In this document: positions 46,201 through 58,200 of the stretch, piece after piece
How the letters are laid out: each line of letters starts with the position of its first letter
Position numbering within the stretch: the first letter of the stretch is position 1
NCBI RefSeq assembly: GCF_910592395.1
Contig: NC_088308.1
Location: 4,526,001 to 4,590,000 of the forward strand
Length of the DNA: 64,000 nucleotides
Source: Lineus longissimus
Lineage: Eukaryota > Nemertea > Pilidiophora > Heteronemertea > Lineidae
Direction of reading: 5' to 3'
The notes under the pieces: generated by a model
Seen by the model: only the letters and a program-made list of their open reading frames with translations
Told to the model about the DNA's origin: nothing
The model's database searches: none
Program-made: the position numbers and the translations under genes

Positions 46201-48378
46201 TGAAATATGTACAATTTGTTCAAATTGCCAGTCTTTTCCTTACCAGTAAACCTTTGACTAGAGCGGCTGTTCCCTTCATTCGTATTTTGTTCCAACTTAA
46301 GTCAATTGTCCGTAGGCCTTCATTTATACCTGCAAAAAAGCAGTTCTCTGTGAGGTGAAAATAAAACTGGGGAAAAGCTGCCTTTGAAATACGTTTATGA
46401 TAATCTATGCTACGTAGAAAGTTCAGGTGATAAAAGTGACGAAGCGGAATCACGTCAATATGGATGCCGTGGCGGCCATCTTGAATGGCGGATGGTGCAA
46501 TAGTTACATTAGTCAGTTAGGAAAATACACATTGCTTACCTATGGCCGAACCAAGAGCTGAACAAGAGTCGTCCCCGAAACTGTTTTTACTCAAGTCGAG
46601 TTCATCCAAGTCCCGGTTCACCTGAAAAATCAGAAAATAAATACATGATTTTTGGGAAAGTTTATCGAGAGAAATGGGCAAAACGCTAACTTAACTTGGT
46701 ATTCTTGTGACATTGGCGGCTCAGAAGAACACTGTGCGGTCAATCTCACATGACTTCTTCAGTATCACCATTCGATACATGAATTTTACGTTTACGTTAC
46801 ATGTACTTGGCACTAAATTGATCATGTCGGCTGGTGTTTTACATGTAATGTTATTAGATTCCAGTATTTATGGTCCGTATAGCACTTGATGCCTCCAGCG
46901 CTCGCGCTACCATTACCTTCAGTGCCGTCGAAATGAAATGTGCTTCGTCGTTTCCAAGATCATTACCTAAAAAAGGACAATATGAATTTGAAATCAAAGT
47001 CACCATATAATAATAATCTTCGGTCTTTGCAATCGCATAGATTGCGTGCATGTACATGGACCAACTGGTTATAGTATTTGCTGAATTAATCTTCGCTGAC
47101 ACGTGTAACTTTCACTTTTTTCCTGTCCGTTAATTTTCGCCAGGATTGAGTGAGTTTGATACAAATAGTGCCGAATCTCGTTAACTAACTGTCACTAACG
47201 ATTGCTCATACACTTCTCTGTCTTAAAACCCTTTGATGTTACTTACTTGATAAATTCAATCTGACTAAAGTTCGGTTTTGCGCTAGGCACTCTGCTATCG
47301 CTCCTGCTCCAATTTGACCGATGTTGTTGTCTGAGAGGCTCTGAATGGTAGATGTGGAAAACCTAAAAACAGTGCTGGTTATTGGTAACATACCTTACTT
47401 CGCACAACATTAAACTCCGCTCTCATTACACGTATTTCATTGATAAGACGACGTATAGGAATGAAAAAACCTTAATCTCGGGATGTTACTCACCAAGTCT
47501 TTGATCTCACTTTCCAAGAGCATCCAGCAGATATATCTCGTGCCCTTGGGTCCAATGTTGTTCCCATCGATGTGTAAAACAGTGACATTTCCGTTTACCA
47601 GCAGCGCATTGGAGAGTGCCAGAGCACCCACGGGTCCTATTACACGGTGCCGCAAGCGGATGGTGGACTTGGCCAACATGGCGCCCATCGACTTGATGGG
47701 AAGAATACCAAGTTTCCGACAAGTCCGCCGATATATCACCGCACCATTCAAATCAAGGGACGTGGCGCATTTTTCTGAAAAGAAGAATTTGAAAAACCAA
47801 GTTCAAGTATATGTATTTTGAAAGCATCGATGGATTTGTAATGGGAGTTCATGGATATAGTTGTAAAGTGTTTGCTGGGATAAGTTTCTCTCTCGTTGTC
47901 TCTCGGGTAAATGCACACCCTAACAAAAAAAACTCAAGTTGGCCATAATTACGATTACAGCATTTGGCGACAGCCATGCTCTTGTTCTCGGTCATTTTTT
48001 TCGCGGTCCAAAACAAAATGTCAGAAGTGGGATTCGAACCCACGCCCGGAGAACCGGACTGCGACCTGAACGCAGCGCCTTAGACCACTCGGCCATCCTG
48101 ACTTGGTGCCCACACTTGTATTAAGAAAGTTCAGATTACATGTATGCATGCTACTTACCATCTATTTCTATGTCAGTATCGTAGTCATCGCTGCTACCAT
48201 CCTCGGCGATCACTTCCACCTTCGGGGCCTCAAAATCGACCTCATCCAAGATCAGCTCCTTCGAGGCGGTAACTGGCCTCAGACGCCCTCGGCTCAAGTT
48301 CGTCCTGGTGCAGCTCGAACTCAAGAATGAGGCTTGGCGCCCTAACGGGGTAGGCAGTGGTTTACCCTGGGTGCCCAT
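43272..48378 (-). CDS. LRRC74A: LRRC74A-like leucine-rich-repeat protein with two C-terminal EF hands, complete
   Basis: Ribonuclease-inhibitor-type LRR protein; biochemical role unknown in the family. Exons: 48378-48159, 47774-47494, 47340-47247, 46966-46917, 46621-46540, 46329-46244, 45976-45782, 45420-45325, 44968-44857, 44131-43974 and 43490-43272; 1593 bp, 530 aa. An acidic N-terminus (DDYDTDIEIDGE) precedes about eight LRR units with LxxLxLSxNxIGxxGAxAL patterns, such as VTVLHIDGNNIGPKGTRYI and IKDLSLSDNNIGQIGAGAIA. TLDIS closes the array, as in LRRC74A. EF hand 1 has the loop DKDGSMQVSRQE (441-452), with Met instead of Gly at position 6. EF hand 2, DRDGDGEIDFAE (477-488), is canonical, so calcium binding is likely. 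A Lys/Arg/Glu-rich helix ends the protein. For the third exon the acceptor at 47342-47341 was chosen because it keeps the LRR frame; an AG 23 bp further upstream would break it. Confidence 0.85.
43738..43900. repeat. Degenerate short tandem repeat in the last LRRC74-like intron
   Basis: About five copies of GGATCTAAGTTAAAAAGCTC, spaced 20-45 bp apart and diverged from one another. They lie between exons 44131-43974 and 43490-43272. Confidence 0.5.
44389..44446. repeat. Near-perfect hairpin, 28-bp arms, tiny loop
   Basis: 44389-44416 and 44418-44446 are reverse complements except for three positions or so, including 20 consecutive matches from TTGACTGTGCTTTAAGAGA. The loop is only one to three bases. 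It lies in the intron between exons 44968-44857 and 44131-43974. The loop is too small for a normal miRNA precursor; a fold-back repeat is likelier. Confidence 0.5.
48020..48102 (-). tRNA. tRNA-Leu (anticodon CAG)
   Basis: 83 nt with no intron. The acceptor stem GTCAGGA pairs with TTCTGAC. The A-box TGGCCGAGTGG, a long class II variable arm and the B-box GGTTCGAATCC are intact. The anticodon CAG is at 48068-48066, in the loop of the GCTGC/GCAGT stem. CCA is not encoded, as usual in eukaryotes. Two TTTT runs directly downstream (48018-48015 and 48013-48010) serve as the Pol III terminator. It is nested in intron 1 of the LRRC74-like gene, on the same strand. Confidence 0.96.
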
Positions 48379-49219
48379 GGTAAGGCAGCAATGTTTTGGT
48401 TAAGAGACTTCAGTTCGTGGTTCAAGAAGCCTTTATAGCATGTCAATTTCTCGATCTTCTGATTGGTCTAAAAACTGGCTTATTTGCTAAAAGTATAAAA
48501 TAGATTACCGGTCAACAAAAACTTCCCCAACTGAAGGTTTTGGAGAAGAGAATGGTACCAACAATTACTGATCAGAAATAACATCTATCACCGCGCGCGA
48601 TATTCTCACTGAGATAAAAACGAATCTTTTGAAGTGATATCCCTGTCCGATCACCTGCATCCTGGCACAGTAATATACTCCGCCTGTCGATATTTCAAAC
48701 CTGGTGGGCGGTGTGGTGAGATGAGAGCTATCTGACCAGGGCTGCTAATGAATTGAGACTCACATGTTTGATTTGTAAAACTATCCAATCTGTAAAAAAT
48801 ATCCCATTTGACTGATCTCACTATCATGTCCATTAACGTACCGCGCGGCCAACAGAATGAAAAAAGAAGAATGTCAACAAAACATTCTTGTGCATTACAA
48901 GATTAAGATCCCCTAATAAAATTCGTCTTTGGACATCATATCAATCGGTTTAAAAGGATTACGTTTTATTGGTTGTTATACAAATCTCATAACAGAAGAC
49001 AGTTCATATCGCCACGGACCAGAGTACTTAGGTCCGTGATATCACGATCTATTAACCAGGTGCGCCATTTTATTGATGTCGATATTTAATGTTTGTGAAA
49101 GACCGTGAAAGGTAATTTCCTGGGAATTTAAATAATACTGGACAATCTATTTTGCCATTTGGTTTCAAATCGGTAATTGATTTTTCTGGGATAAGTATCT
49201 CTCTCTGATAAATGCACAC

Positions 49220-49252
49220 CTAAGTCATGGCTAAGTCATGGCTAAGTCATGG
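49220..49252. repeat. 11-bp unit repeated three times
   Basis: CTAAGTCATGG is present three times head to tail without mismatch. Further diverged GCCTAAGTC words follow at about 49270-49340, suggesting an older and longer array. Confidence 0.7.
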
Positions 49253-52064
49253 CTTTCTTAAATCAAATTGCCTAAGTCAGATATTAAACTGCCTAAGTCG
49301 CATTTGAGTACATGTATTTATCAAACTGCCTAATTCATCTGGACCCGTTATGTAACACCAGTGAGAAATATTATCAATTAATTGTATGTTCATTGTCATT
49401 TTTTTTAATTCTTAGTTAGCTGCAAAGTAAATTTGAAATACATGTAGTTAGGAAATGAATACGTTTTTTCGATTTTTCTCAAAATTATAAAATATGACTT
49501 GGGCACTTATTTCATGAGAGTGACGAAAAACAAAAGATTGATTACCAGACTACATGAGCAGCAACCGATTGCAATGATAATTACATTGTCCTTGGTTACA
49601 GTTGTTCTGGTGTGGTCGTTAGTTCGATTTTTACCATAGTTATATTGATTGTCTTCACTGTCACATCCATGCAACCGTAAATGATGCGGTTAACATCGAC
49701 CTGATCAATGAATTTAAAATTACTCGGACATGCTAAGATATCTCATAAAAGCTTTATGCTAATCATGAGGATGTTAAACTTAAACTTAAAGGCAAACGTG
49801 TTGAGGAGCGCATATGGTTGCCGCCTTCACTAACACTTCAGGAGAGAGCCCGACTTGCATGGAGAGTGTGAATCTGTCGTTACTGTAAACTCGGCACTTT
49901 CCTGTCCGTCGCAGGGCCACGACAAGTGCCACATTTTCGCCGGGTGATTGGCAAGGTGAACGAACTCCTGGTCATGCACCCATGCCGATTATCGGGCTTC
50001 AAGGAAGGAGAAGACTCTTTGTCCCCGGGTCTCTGCCTCACAGACAACCGATTAATCGGCATGCTAGTTGGCTACCAACGAAAACGAAGGCTGTCCGACT
50101 TACCCGACATTTCGTGTATTTGCCATTCTTACAATATAGCCTAACTTACCAGAATTGTTATTGTCCGAAACGGATAAGATGCCGCGGATACTTGAGAAAA
50201 AGTGTCCGTACACAGACATATACATACACTCATCGTCGAAAATTATACCTTATTGTTGTCCGAACCTACATGACTCGTCCATTTTACCATGTTTTGGACA
50301 TGATTTACTTCCAACTGTCCGGAACGACACTAGGTACTTAAAGTTGCAATAAAACGATGGTTGACTTGAAAAAGGCAGGACACTGGCATTGGCCTAATCG
50401 CGGTGGTGTCCACAGCAGGGTGACATCCTTTCTACCTACCCTGGTTCAAAGACTTCATTACATGTAATTGTCTAATTGGCGTCTTGGATATGTCCTGGCG
50501 CGATGACAGTTAGGGTTGTGACGAGACTGACTGTGACCGTATTCTTGTCGTGTTGACTGATTTTCAAGACGAATGTTTGTCACTGTTTCCCATGGTTGAC
50601 CACAGAAAGAGCTGGTTGCTCAAAAGTTGGTCGCACACGGGGTAAATGTCTGCACGATCATGTCCAGGAAAAACGAACACATTTCGTCGTCAAATGTTGT
50701 TAATATTACTGGCATTGTGTCGTCTAGGTCTAAGACGACATAATGCTAGTGATAAAACAAAACATTGTTTTCTGATCTACTAATTAAGGATTTAAAGACC
50801 TCTGCGACATAGATCTCGCACTGGCAGATATTTTCCTATGTGTGCTCCGACAGCTTAAGCATTAGGAGCGCGAAATGAGGAATGCTTGTCCCAGGTCGTA
50901 TATTCCCCGGGTATGTGACTATGTCCTCATGTAGCGAAAAGACCTATAACCAGGATGCATGAGCTTACTGCGCAGATGTTTCACAAGGAAAAGGAACTTA
51001 CAGAAATGAGATGACTACCATAAATGTCAGAACCCGACGATGGAATTGCTTGTCCTTAAAAGTTTCGGTTATAGAGTAAAAGGACACACTTGGAACAAAG
51101 GCGATACAAACTCACGCAAGCAGTGTCTCCATCCTGACCAGCCAGAGTGTCTTTTGGTAAGCCCTGGAATAACATGGGGTCAGAAGTAGCTATGCTGTGC
51201 TTTGTTCTAATATTATACCCCTGTTTTTATGATACCTTTAGTAAGGATATCCTGATGTTATTAAAATCTTACGTACCTGATTTTTAAGAATAATCCGAAC
51301 GAGACATTGTATCGATGTGTTAACGAACCGAACCGAATGAGCTGTGTTATTAATTGACTCTATCCAATATCGGGCTAGACTATTAATCTCGGGTATGTTA
51401 TAGCCCAAGTGGGTTTGGGAATAACAAACATGAAACTGCACTCCTGACAATGAAAGTCCCCATTTGCCAGTTTGCTGAGAAAATATAAGTCCATTTTCTC
51501 AAAAGTACATATTGACTTAATATTTTAAAAGGAACACCATGATTGTAGGTAAAGCTATGCTCATCGTGTATTAAATGTTTGTTTTATTTGGCTATGAGTA
51601 AAATCTTGTCAAAAGAATACTGAATACTGACTTGTTTCCAGAACGTCAACTCAAACGTTCGTTAGTACCTTCAGTTCAGGGAGGGGAGTAGAACCATTCG
51701 GTATTGAAAAGTTTGAAAGTCTCAAATAATCTCAAAGCAAAGGGCACTCAGACTTCCTATTGACCTGGCCACATTATAGGTTCAGTATGTTTTCAAAACG
51801 TGAACGGTTGAGGATTGCGCCGAGGTAATATTTGCTATCAAGCTCCATCATTAGTCTGCTTTGAGATGGATTATCAGGTGTGGATCTGCTCGTCCTGCCC
51901 TTGGCCCTAGAATTCTATTGTGCAGGAGATTGAAACTCTCTTGGCCACCCTGTAGAGTTTCGTGAGCTTCAGGTAGGCCAATGATTTTGACAGACCCCAC
52001 CTGGCGCCATCTGAGCTCAAAAGTGGAACTACTTGATTACTTAAAATTAAAAATTACCCCGTTT

Positions 52065-52640
52065 TAGGTGGAAAAGACATTCGAGACATATGTCACAATC
52101 TTTCATTTGTTATTGGGACTACTGCTCGCACACAGTACGTTGGATAACGGCATGTCACAATCTATTATATCAAAAGTCCTTGGAGCCAACTGGTATAGTC
52201 ATTCGGCACAATCTGTCCTAATCCTTGGACAAATGTGGTACGACCAAGTCCCCAGTCATTGGAAACAATTACTGCACCTGTCCTAGGTCCTTGGACACAA
52301 ATGGTACAATCTTTCATCTTTCCTTGGAGACGGTCATAAGGCCTGGGAATAACTGTCACAATCTGTCATAGAAGTGATCGGAGACAACTACAAAAACAGG
52401 GCGAACTGTGGCAACTCGTCATCAGTCCTGGGAACTTGGAGACAAGTGTTAAAATTGTCTTTGTAGGCAATGCAAAATATCTGTTAATCAGTTCTCGGAG
52501 AAAACGTGACTGCCCCAATCTGTAAGTGATTGCATGTAACTGCCACAATCTGCCATTAGTAGTTGTGACAACTGTCACAGTCTGTCATCAATCCTGGAAA
52601 CAACAACAAGTCACAATCTGTCATAAGTCATTGATATGCG
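52065..52640. repeat. Degenerate minisatellite, units of about 40-50 bp
   Basis: Diverged units carry TGTCACAATCTGTCAT, then AGTCCTTGGAGACAACTGG or a variant. Examples begin near 52091, 52154, 52203, 52349, 52547 and 52611. Non-coding. Confidence 0.55.
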
Positions 52641-55296
52641 CTGTCGATGGGTTATACCTCATCACAAGCAGCACCACCTGTTCTCATGGCTCTCCTGACT
52701 TAAGTATTGGGGGGAAATCAGGCATATGTCAGAGGAGTATAATGTAGCACATGAACAATCTTGTAACGGGGTGTCCATTTGATCCTCAATTCTTAATTGA
52801 CGTTCCCCGTCACCTATTGCACTCACCTCGTCCATCCCTCCTGCCTCATCCGCCCTCACGTGCGTCCAACACTCAATGGTCGAGCATGGATCACCATGTG
52901 GTGTCGTTTGTGATGCATATGATACCAGAAACCAAGAAATGGCTACAAGACGTGATTGGTTTTACTACAATATATTCTATTTTGGCTTAGAACTGTACAA
53001 TGATCTATGAACAGGGAAGTTGCATCGGTACTTTTGAAGGGCGACAGCATTTGATACACCCCTAACACAAAGACATCAGAAAAATCACCACATCATAATA
53101 CCGTATCATATTTGAACAAGACAGGCTGATACATAAATCAGAGCTGAGACCCCCTTAATGACGATGATGATAACGACATTGCATTGCTAGTGTAGTGCAA
53201 ATCATATATGTATACACTGGAACTGTTTTCTGATACTCGGAAGTCTCGGGTCACCATTAAAATCACAGTGGAATCTATTCAAAGGACACCACTCACAGGA
53301 GGACAAGGTACCAGAGTCAAGTACATGAAACACATTGACCATCTGCAATTAGGACATCTATCTGTACAATACAGCACCACAGTCTCATGTTAGCAATTTG
53401 AACGAAGAAGGGATCATGTTGTCAGACAATCCACCATGATGACATTGCACAATTTATAGTTACATGTACTTTAAGGGACTCTACAGCCAGGAGCCAGGTT
53501 GGCATGATTAAGTTACACGAAGACATTAATTGGGGTCACTTCTATCTCAAAGTACATCAAAACTATTCAAACTCGTACAAAGAGTCAATCAATCCCTTAA
53601 CTGTGCACACGAGTCAACTGAAGTCCATCAATTTAACCCCCCCCCCCCCCCAGCACTTGCCTATGGTCCCCCTTTAAGGCCAAAAGTAGCGTCGAAGCAA
53701 AATATAGGAGTTCCTGTATCAGAGTAGAACCGGCACTGGTTGCAGGATCAGGCCGTTACCTCGATTAAACAATGTGTTCATAGGTAGGCGACCCCACTAA
53801 ATCTCATCATGCAGGTTACTACTGCTGTATGTCCTGGTAAACCTGTAGAGGCCGACGGAATGTTGCTGCAATCCACCTGCGGTTAATGACCACAACAATC
53901 TCTGCATCCCTAAAGATTCGGCTACCAATAAAAGGCAAGACTTGCAAATTGAACTATAACAATCATCATCGAACAATGAATTTATATAGACCTTTAATAT
54001 TAATGCAATGGTACAAGGTAGCTAGCTTTACTAACAGCTACAGGTAGAGGCTTCCCTAACCAAGTTTTGGAAACAGAATTAAAATAACTTTTGACAGAAA
54101 TAACACTCTTGATTAACAGATCACTGACACATTGTTTGACACATCTGAGATCAATAATGGACATGAGTAACATATCAAACATATCTACAGGACTGTACAT
54201 TCGGAATAAAGACAACCCAAACCCTGACTAATGCAAAGGGTGTCCCAAAGAGAATGAAAACTACCAAAACCAAGGCAAAGTACCAATTGCTTTGGTTTTT
54301 CCTCAGATAAAGCCAAGCTGGTCAGTTTATTGAATGACATCTTGCACCCACGCACTCTTCTGATACAACATGTACTTTGTAGAAGGAAACTTTTAGAAAT
54401 CATTCTTACATGATCAAATGCCATGATACAAACACAACAATAATGACACGATCTGCCCTTCTGAACAGGAAACAGGTCATGTTTTTAAGTTTGTTTAAAA
54501 TTCTTATTAATTTGTCCATTTATACACATGTACCTAAACATGTTCTAGTATCTTTAAATACTTCGTTAATACTAGACTTGCCGGAAACATTTGTGGGATG
54601 GTGAAATTGAGGGGTGACACTGTTGATCATCTACTTTTGCACCTCAATTTCACCAGCCCAAAAAAAGATTCCGGCACGTCTATTGACAAAATCCGGCAGC
54701 TGATAATCGCTACATATTAATCTGATTAACCACTCTGTAGGGTGCAAGGAACCTTGCATTTGGTTCACAGTGTCAACCAAACAACATATAACATCTGATT
54801 CAGATTAAAACCCACAATTATTTGAAATAGACAGCCATTCCAAAACGCACAATGCAAACTCTCACATGAACATTTATACATGAAATCTGGAAACGGTACC
54901 ATATATCACATATTCAGGTCGAGAAGGAAGGTCTAACATAATGCAAAATAATCTTAATATTGTATGGCACTCTCAAGTGGATGTGACCAATGGATAATCT
55001 AATGCAAGGGAATTCACCTTTTCATTCCGATTCTCTGCATCTGAAACACCACAGTTCATACCAATATCAGAATATGCTCTGGTGTGTTTGTTAGGTTTAG
55101 CTTATATTTGTTTGTTTTTTAATACACCTTTTTTAAATAGCCTTTTTGACCTAAGGACATTGACTGGTAACCTCAGTATCATAAAGACGTACTTAAGATA
55201 TATATTACATTCCTATGGCAGCGTCCAATGCATAGCATCATTAATAAGTCCTTAAAAAGTGACTTGTTTGTTTTAACCCATGCCATAAAGCTTCCT

Positions 55297-58200
55297 CTAA
55301 GTTCCATAGTAACGATTCAATACTTCTTGTATCTTCTTCACCCATTCCAATGCATAGCCTTGGGGATCCTCAAGATAATATGTCCGATTTGGCTGAAAGG
55401 AAACAAGGTACATTCCATAAGTATCGTAATCAAGAGGCTGAAGGGTGGATAGCCTGAATTTTATACCAGACTGTAAGTAAAGAATAGGACGACCTTACAT
55501 GACTGCTGTTAAATCAAGCCCTTCTCAGGAGATAAGAAATGGCACATCAGTGTTAGAACTGCCTCCAGTTACTGAAAGTCAGCAACACATCTGCCTGAAT
55601 GAGCCACAAAAGGAGAATTATAAAAATAAGTGTCATTGCGGGACAATGGGGGGGGGGGGGGTGTTAAGATATTGAACTGACGAAACTTACTGTATGTATA
55701 AAGAATATCTTGAAGTTTTTGGCTTCTGGTCGGAGTTCCTTGGACCTGAAATTGTAAGTCGAAGGTGATGCATTGATTAAGATCCAGGATTCGTGATAAT
55801 TCCGTCACAACTTGAGGCCAGACAAGCATAAACAACTTATGTCAGCTTCCAACAGATGGCAATAGCCAAAACACAAATATATTGAGCATTTCTTAAGATT
55901 GAACTCACCATGGAATTTCCCCTTTGAGCACCATAGCCTGAGGATCAACATAGTAAAGATGTGGTCCCTCGGTTAATAACAACATCCGTCTTCTTGCAAA
56001 CAAACCCTGAAACACAAACATACATGCAGAGCAAGAAAATCAGATATACATGTGATGTGGAGGGGCATGTCCCAGCCATTGTAAGTTCCAGAGGTACTCT
56101 CTCTATAGCTTCCACTCATTGGTGAAACAAATCTCAAGACGGCGTTGTGAAATGCATGGTGTTGGCCATATTTTGGTGATGACTACTTTCGAAATATATC
56201 CAAATATATCCTCACAAATTACCCCTGCACCAGGTGAGACATGATTCAGTTACAAACTTTTTTCCAAGACATGTTAGCATTCTAAATGACTATTCAAGTT
56301 ATCAGATGCTTCGATCCAGAAATGACCATGAACTTGAGTCACAGATCACCTATGAGCACCATAATAACTACTCTTAAATGGTGACACGTTTTTAAATTTG
56401 CCCGAAGTGAACTTGATAATTGCTTGTACTACTTGACTTTTCATCATATGAACTTGATAACAAGATATACATGCACCTGACTTAATAGTTCATATTGACT
56501 TTTAAGAAACCAATAAAAACAATTTGATACACGCACATATACAACCTACTGCATTGTGCGACATTTCATTACTCTGTGTGATCAATTTAACTGCCAAGCA
56601 CATAAAATTTACAGGGGAAACAGCCCTACCTTTCTTTTGTCAACTAATCCTTGCTTTAATACTAAGTTATTCTTAACAAATCTATGGAAGTTGTTTGTTT
56701 CTGCTTGTGTCTTTAACAGGGCTTTGCGTTCCTCTTCTGACACACTGCAGTACAAAGAAATGATTCACTTTCATTTTCGATAAACTGACGCAATCAGTGG
56801 ACAAAGGGCTTTTCATGCGGGACAAGAAGAAGTCAGCCTTAAACAGGACAAGGACACTTTGGTCTGCAGAAACCTGATATGTCATGTTTGTTTCATTGAG
56901 TGAGCCGGCTCTAAAAGTAACCGGGTACCATCTGTAAGCACTTATGAGTCAAGTTCCTAAGGCCAGGGCATGATGGTGAAGAATTACCTATACTTGACCA
57001 ATCAGTACAGCCTGCAAATGTACAGCAGGAGCGACCTGGGAAGGTGAAGAAGACAGCCCAAAACTAGACAGGATCGCTACTGTTCAGTGGAGGCCCTTTG
57101 ATAGGTTTGAGAGCGTACCCAGGTTCCTTGGAAGGTGATGATGAGGTAGATGGTGGCTTGTCATTATCGTGTAACTCGATACCATGGAGACGAGATAATT
57201 GCTTTTCATCTAACCCAGCCTAAAAATAACAAATGAAAACCAAATACACTTGACTTTGTTTGATTTGTGGTATTCTGAAATTGCTGCGGGATTTGACTCC
57301 AAAAATGCTTGACTAAGACTTCTGATTGTTGCGGAATTAGGTCAGAGAAATTGCTTTAAGAAGTACAGACCTTGTCTCACCCTATTGACAAGACCAATTT
57401 TAGGCAAGCTCTAAATCAGCCCTTTCTGAATATCCATCTCATCACTTTCATATTTAAATCATTTTGAATCTATGCAAGTTCAGAAGGCACAAAAGTTGAA
57501 TCTGGTAAACTCACCTTGTAATCACTCCAGAGATTTTCGGATGTGTCGTCTACAGCAGGAAGATACGGAACAAGTTCTGGTGGTTGTTGGTCCGGTAATA
57601 TACTCCAGTTGAGATCCTTGTAGAACACACTATCTTTTAGTGGCTGATAGCCACCCATTTCTTCACAACCTAGTCTCTCCTCCGGTGTTAACACGAGAAG
57701 TTTTTCTACCAATTCCTTTGCAATGGGATTAAATCCTTCGGGGAATTCATACTCTAATTTTGCAATCTTTTGGAAGATTTCATATTCATGTCTGAAAAAA
57801 TATAACAAAACATGCACAGATTAAGAATATAAGAGAAGGAATTATAATAATTTGAATGTGTTGTATCACAGGAGCCCGAGTAGGTGCAGTTTAAGTACAG
57901 TAGATCCTCTCATGAACACCCTTAGGACTGAGAAATGCTGTCTCTAAGAGGGAGGTGGCTTGGGTACAGAGGTCAAACTCTATAGAAACAACCCTTTTGG
58001 GACCAAATCACTGTCTCTAATACAGAGGGTCTCCTGCTAACAGAGGCATCTCCTAAGGTAAGTTCAAAATATTTCCATAATATTAATGTATTCCATATTC
58101 TTACTACTAGTTACAGAAATTTTAAAAGTTCAGTAAAATGTGATGTAAAACCTAGTTTACGTACCTTCCCCTAAATGGCGGTAATCCAGCCAGAAGTTGA

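Larger units (their letters stand above)
48379..55296. other. Gene-poor interval upstream of the LRR gene and downstream of PDPK1
   Basis: No exon is recognised in 6.9 kb. It holds an 11-bp triplication at 49220-49252, a degenerate minisatellite at 52065-52640 and a C run at 53638-53652. The right part (about 53-55.3 kb) may be PDPK1 3' UTR, but I could not fix a poly(A) site. Reading frames are short and show no domain-like pattern. Confidence 0.5.

Noticed and set aside
47507-47722. 71-aa minus-strand frame shifted relative to the LRR exon
   Set aside because: It is the alternative frame of exon 47774-47494. Only the other frame gives LRR motifs and joins the neighbouring exons in phase.
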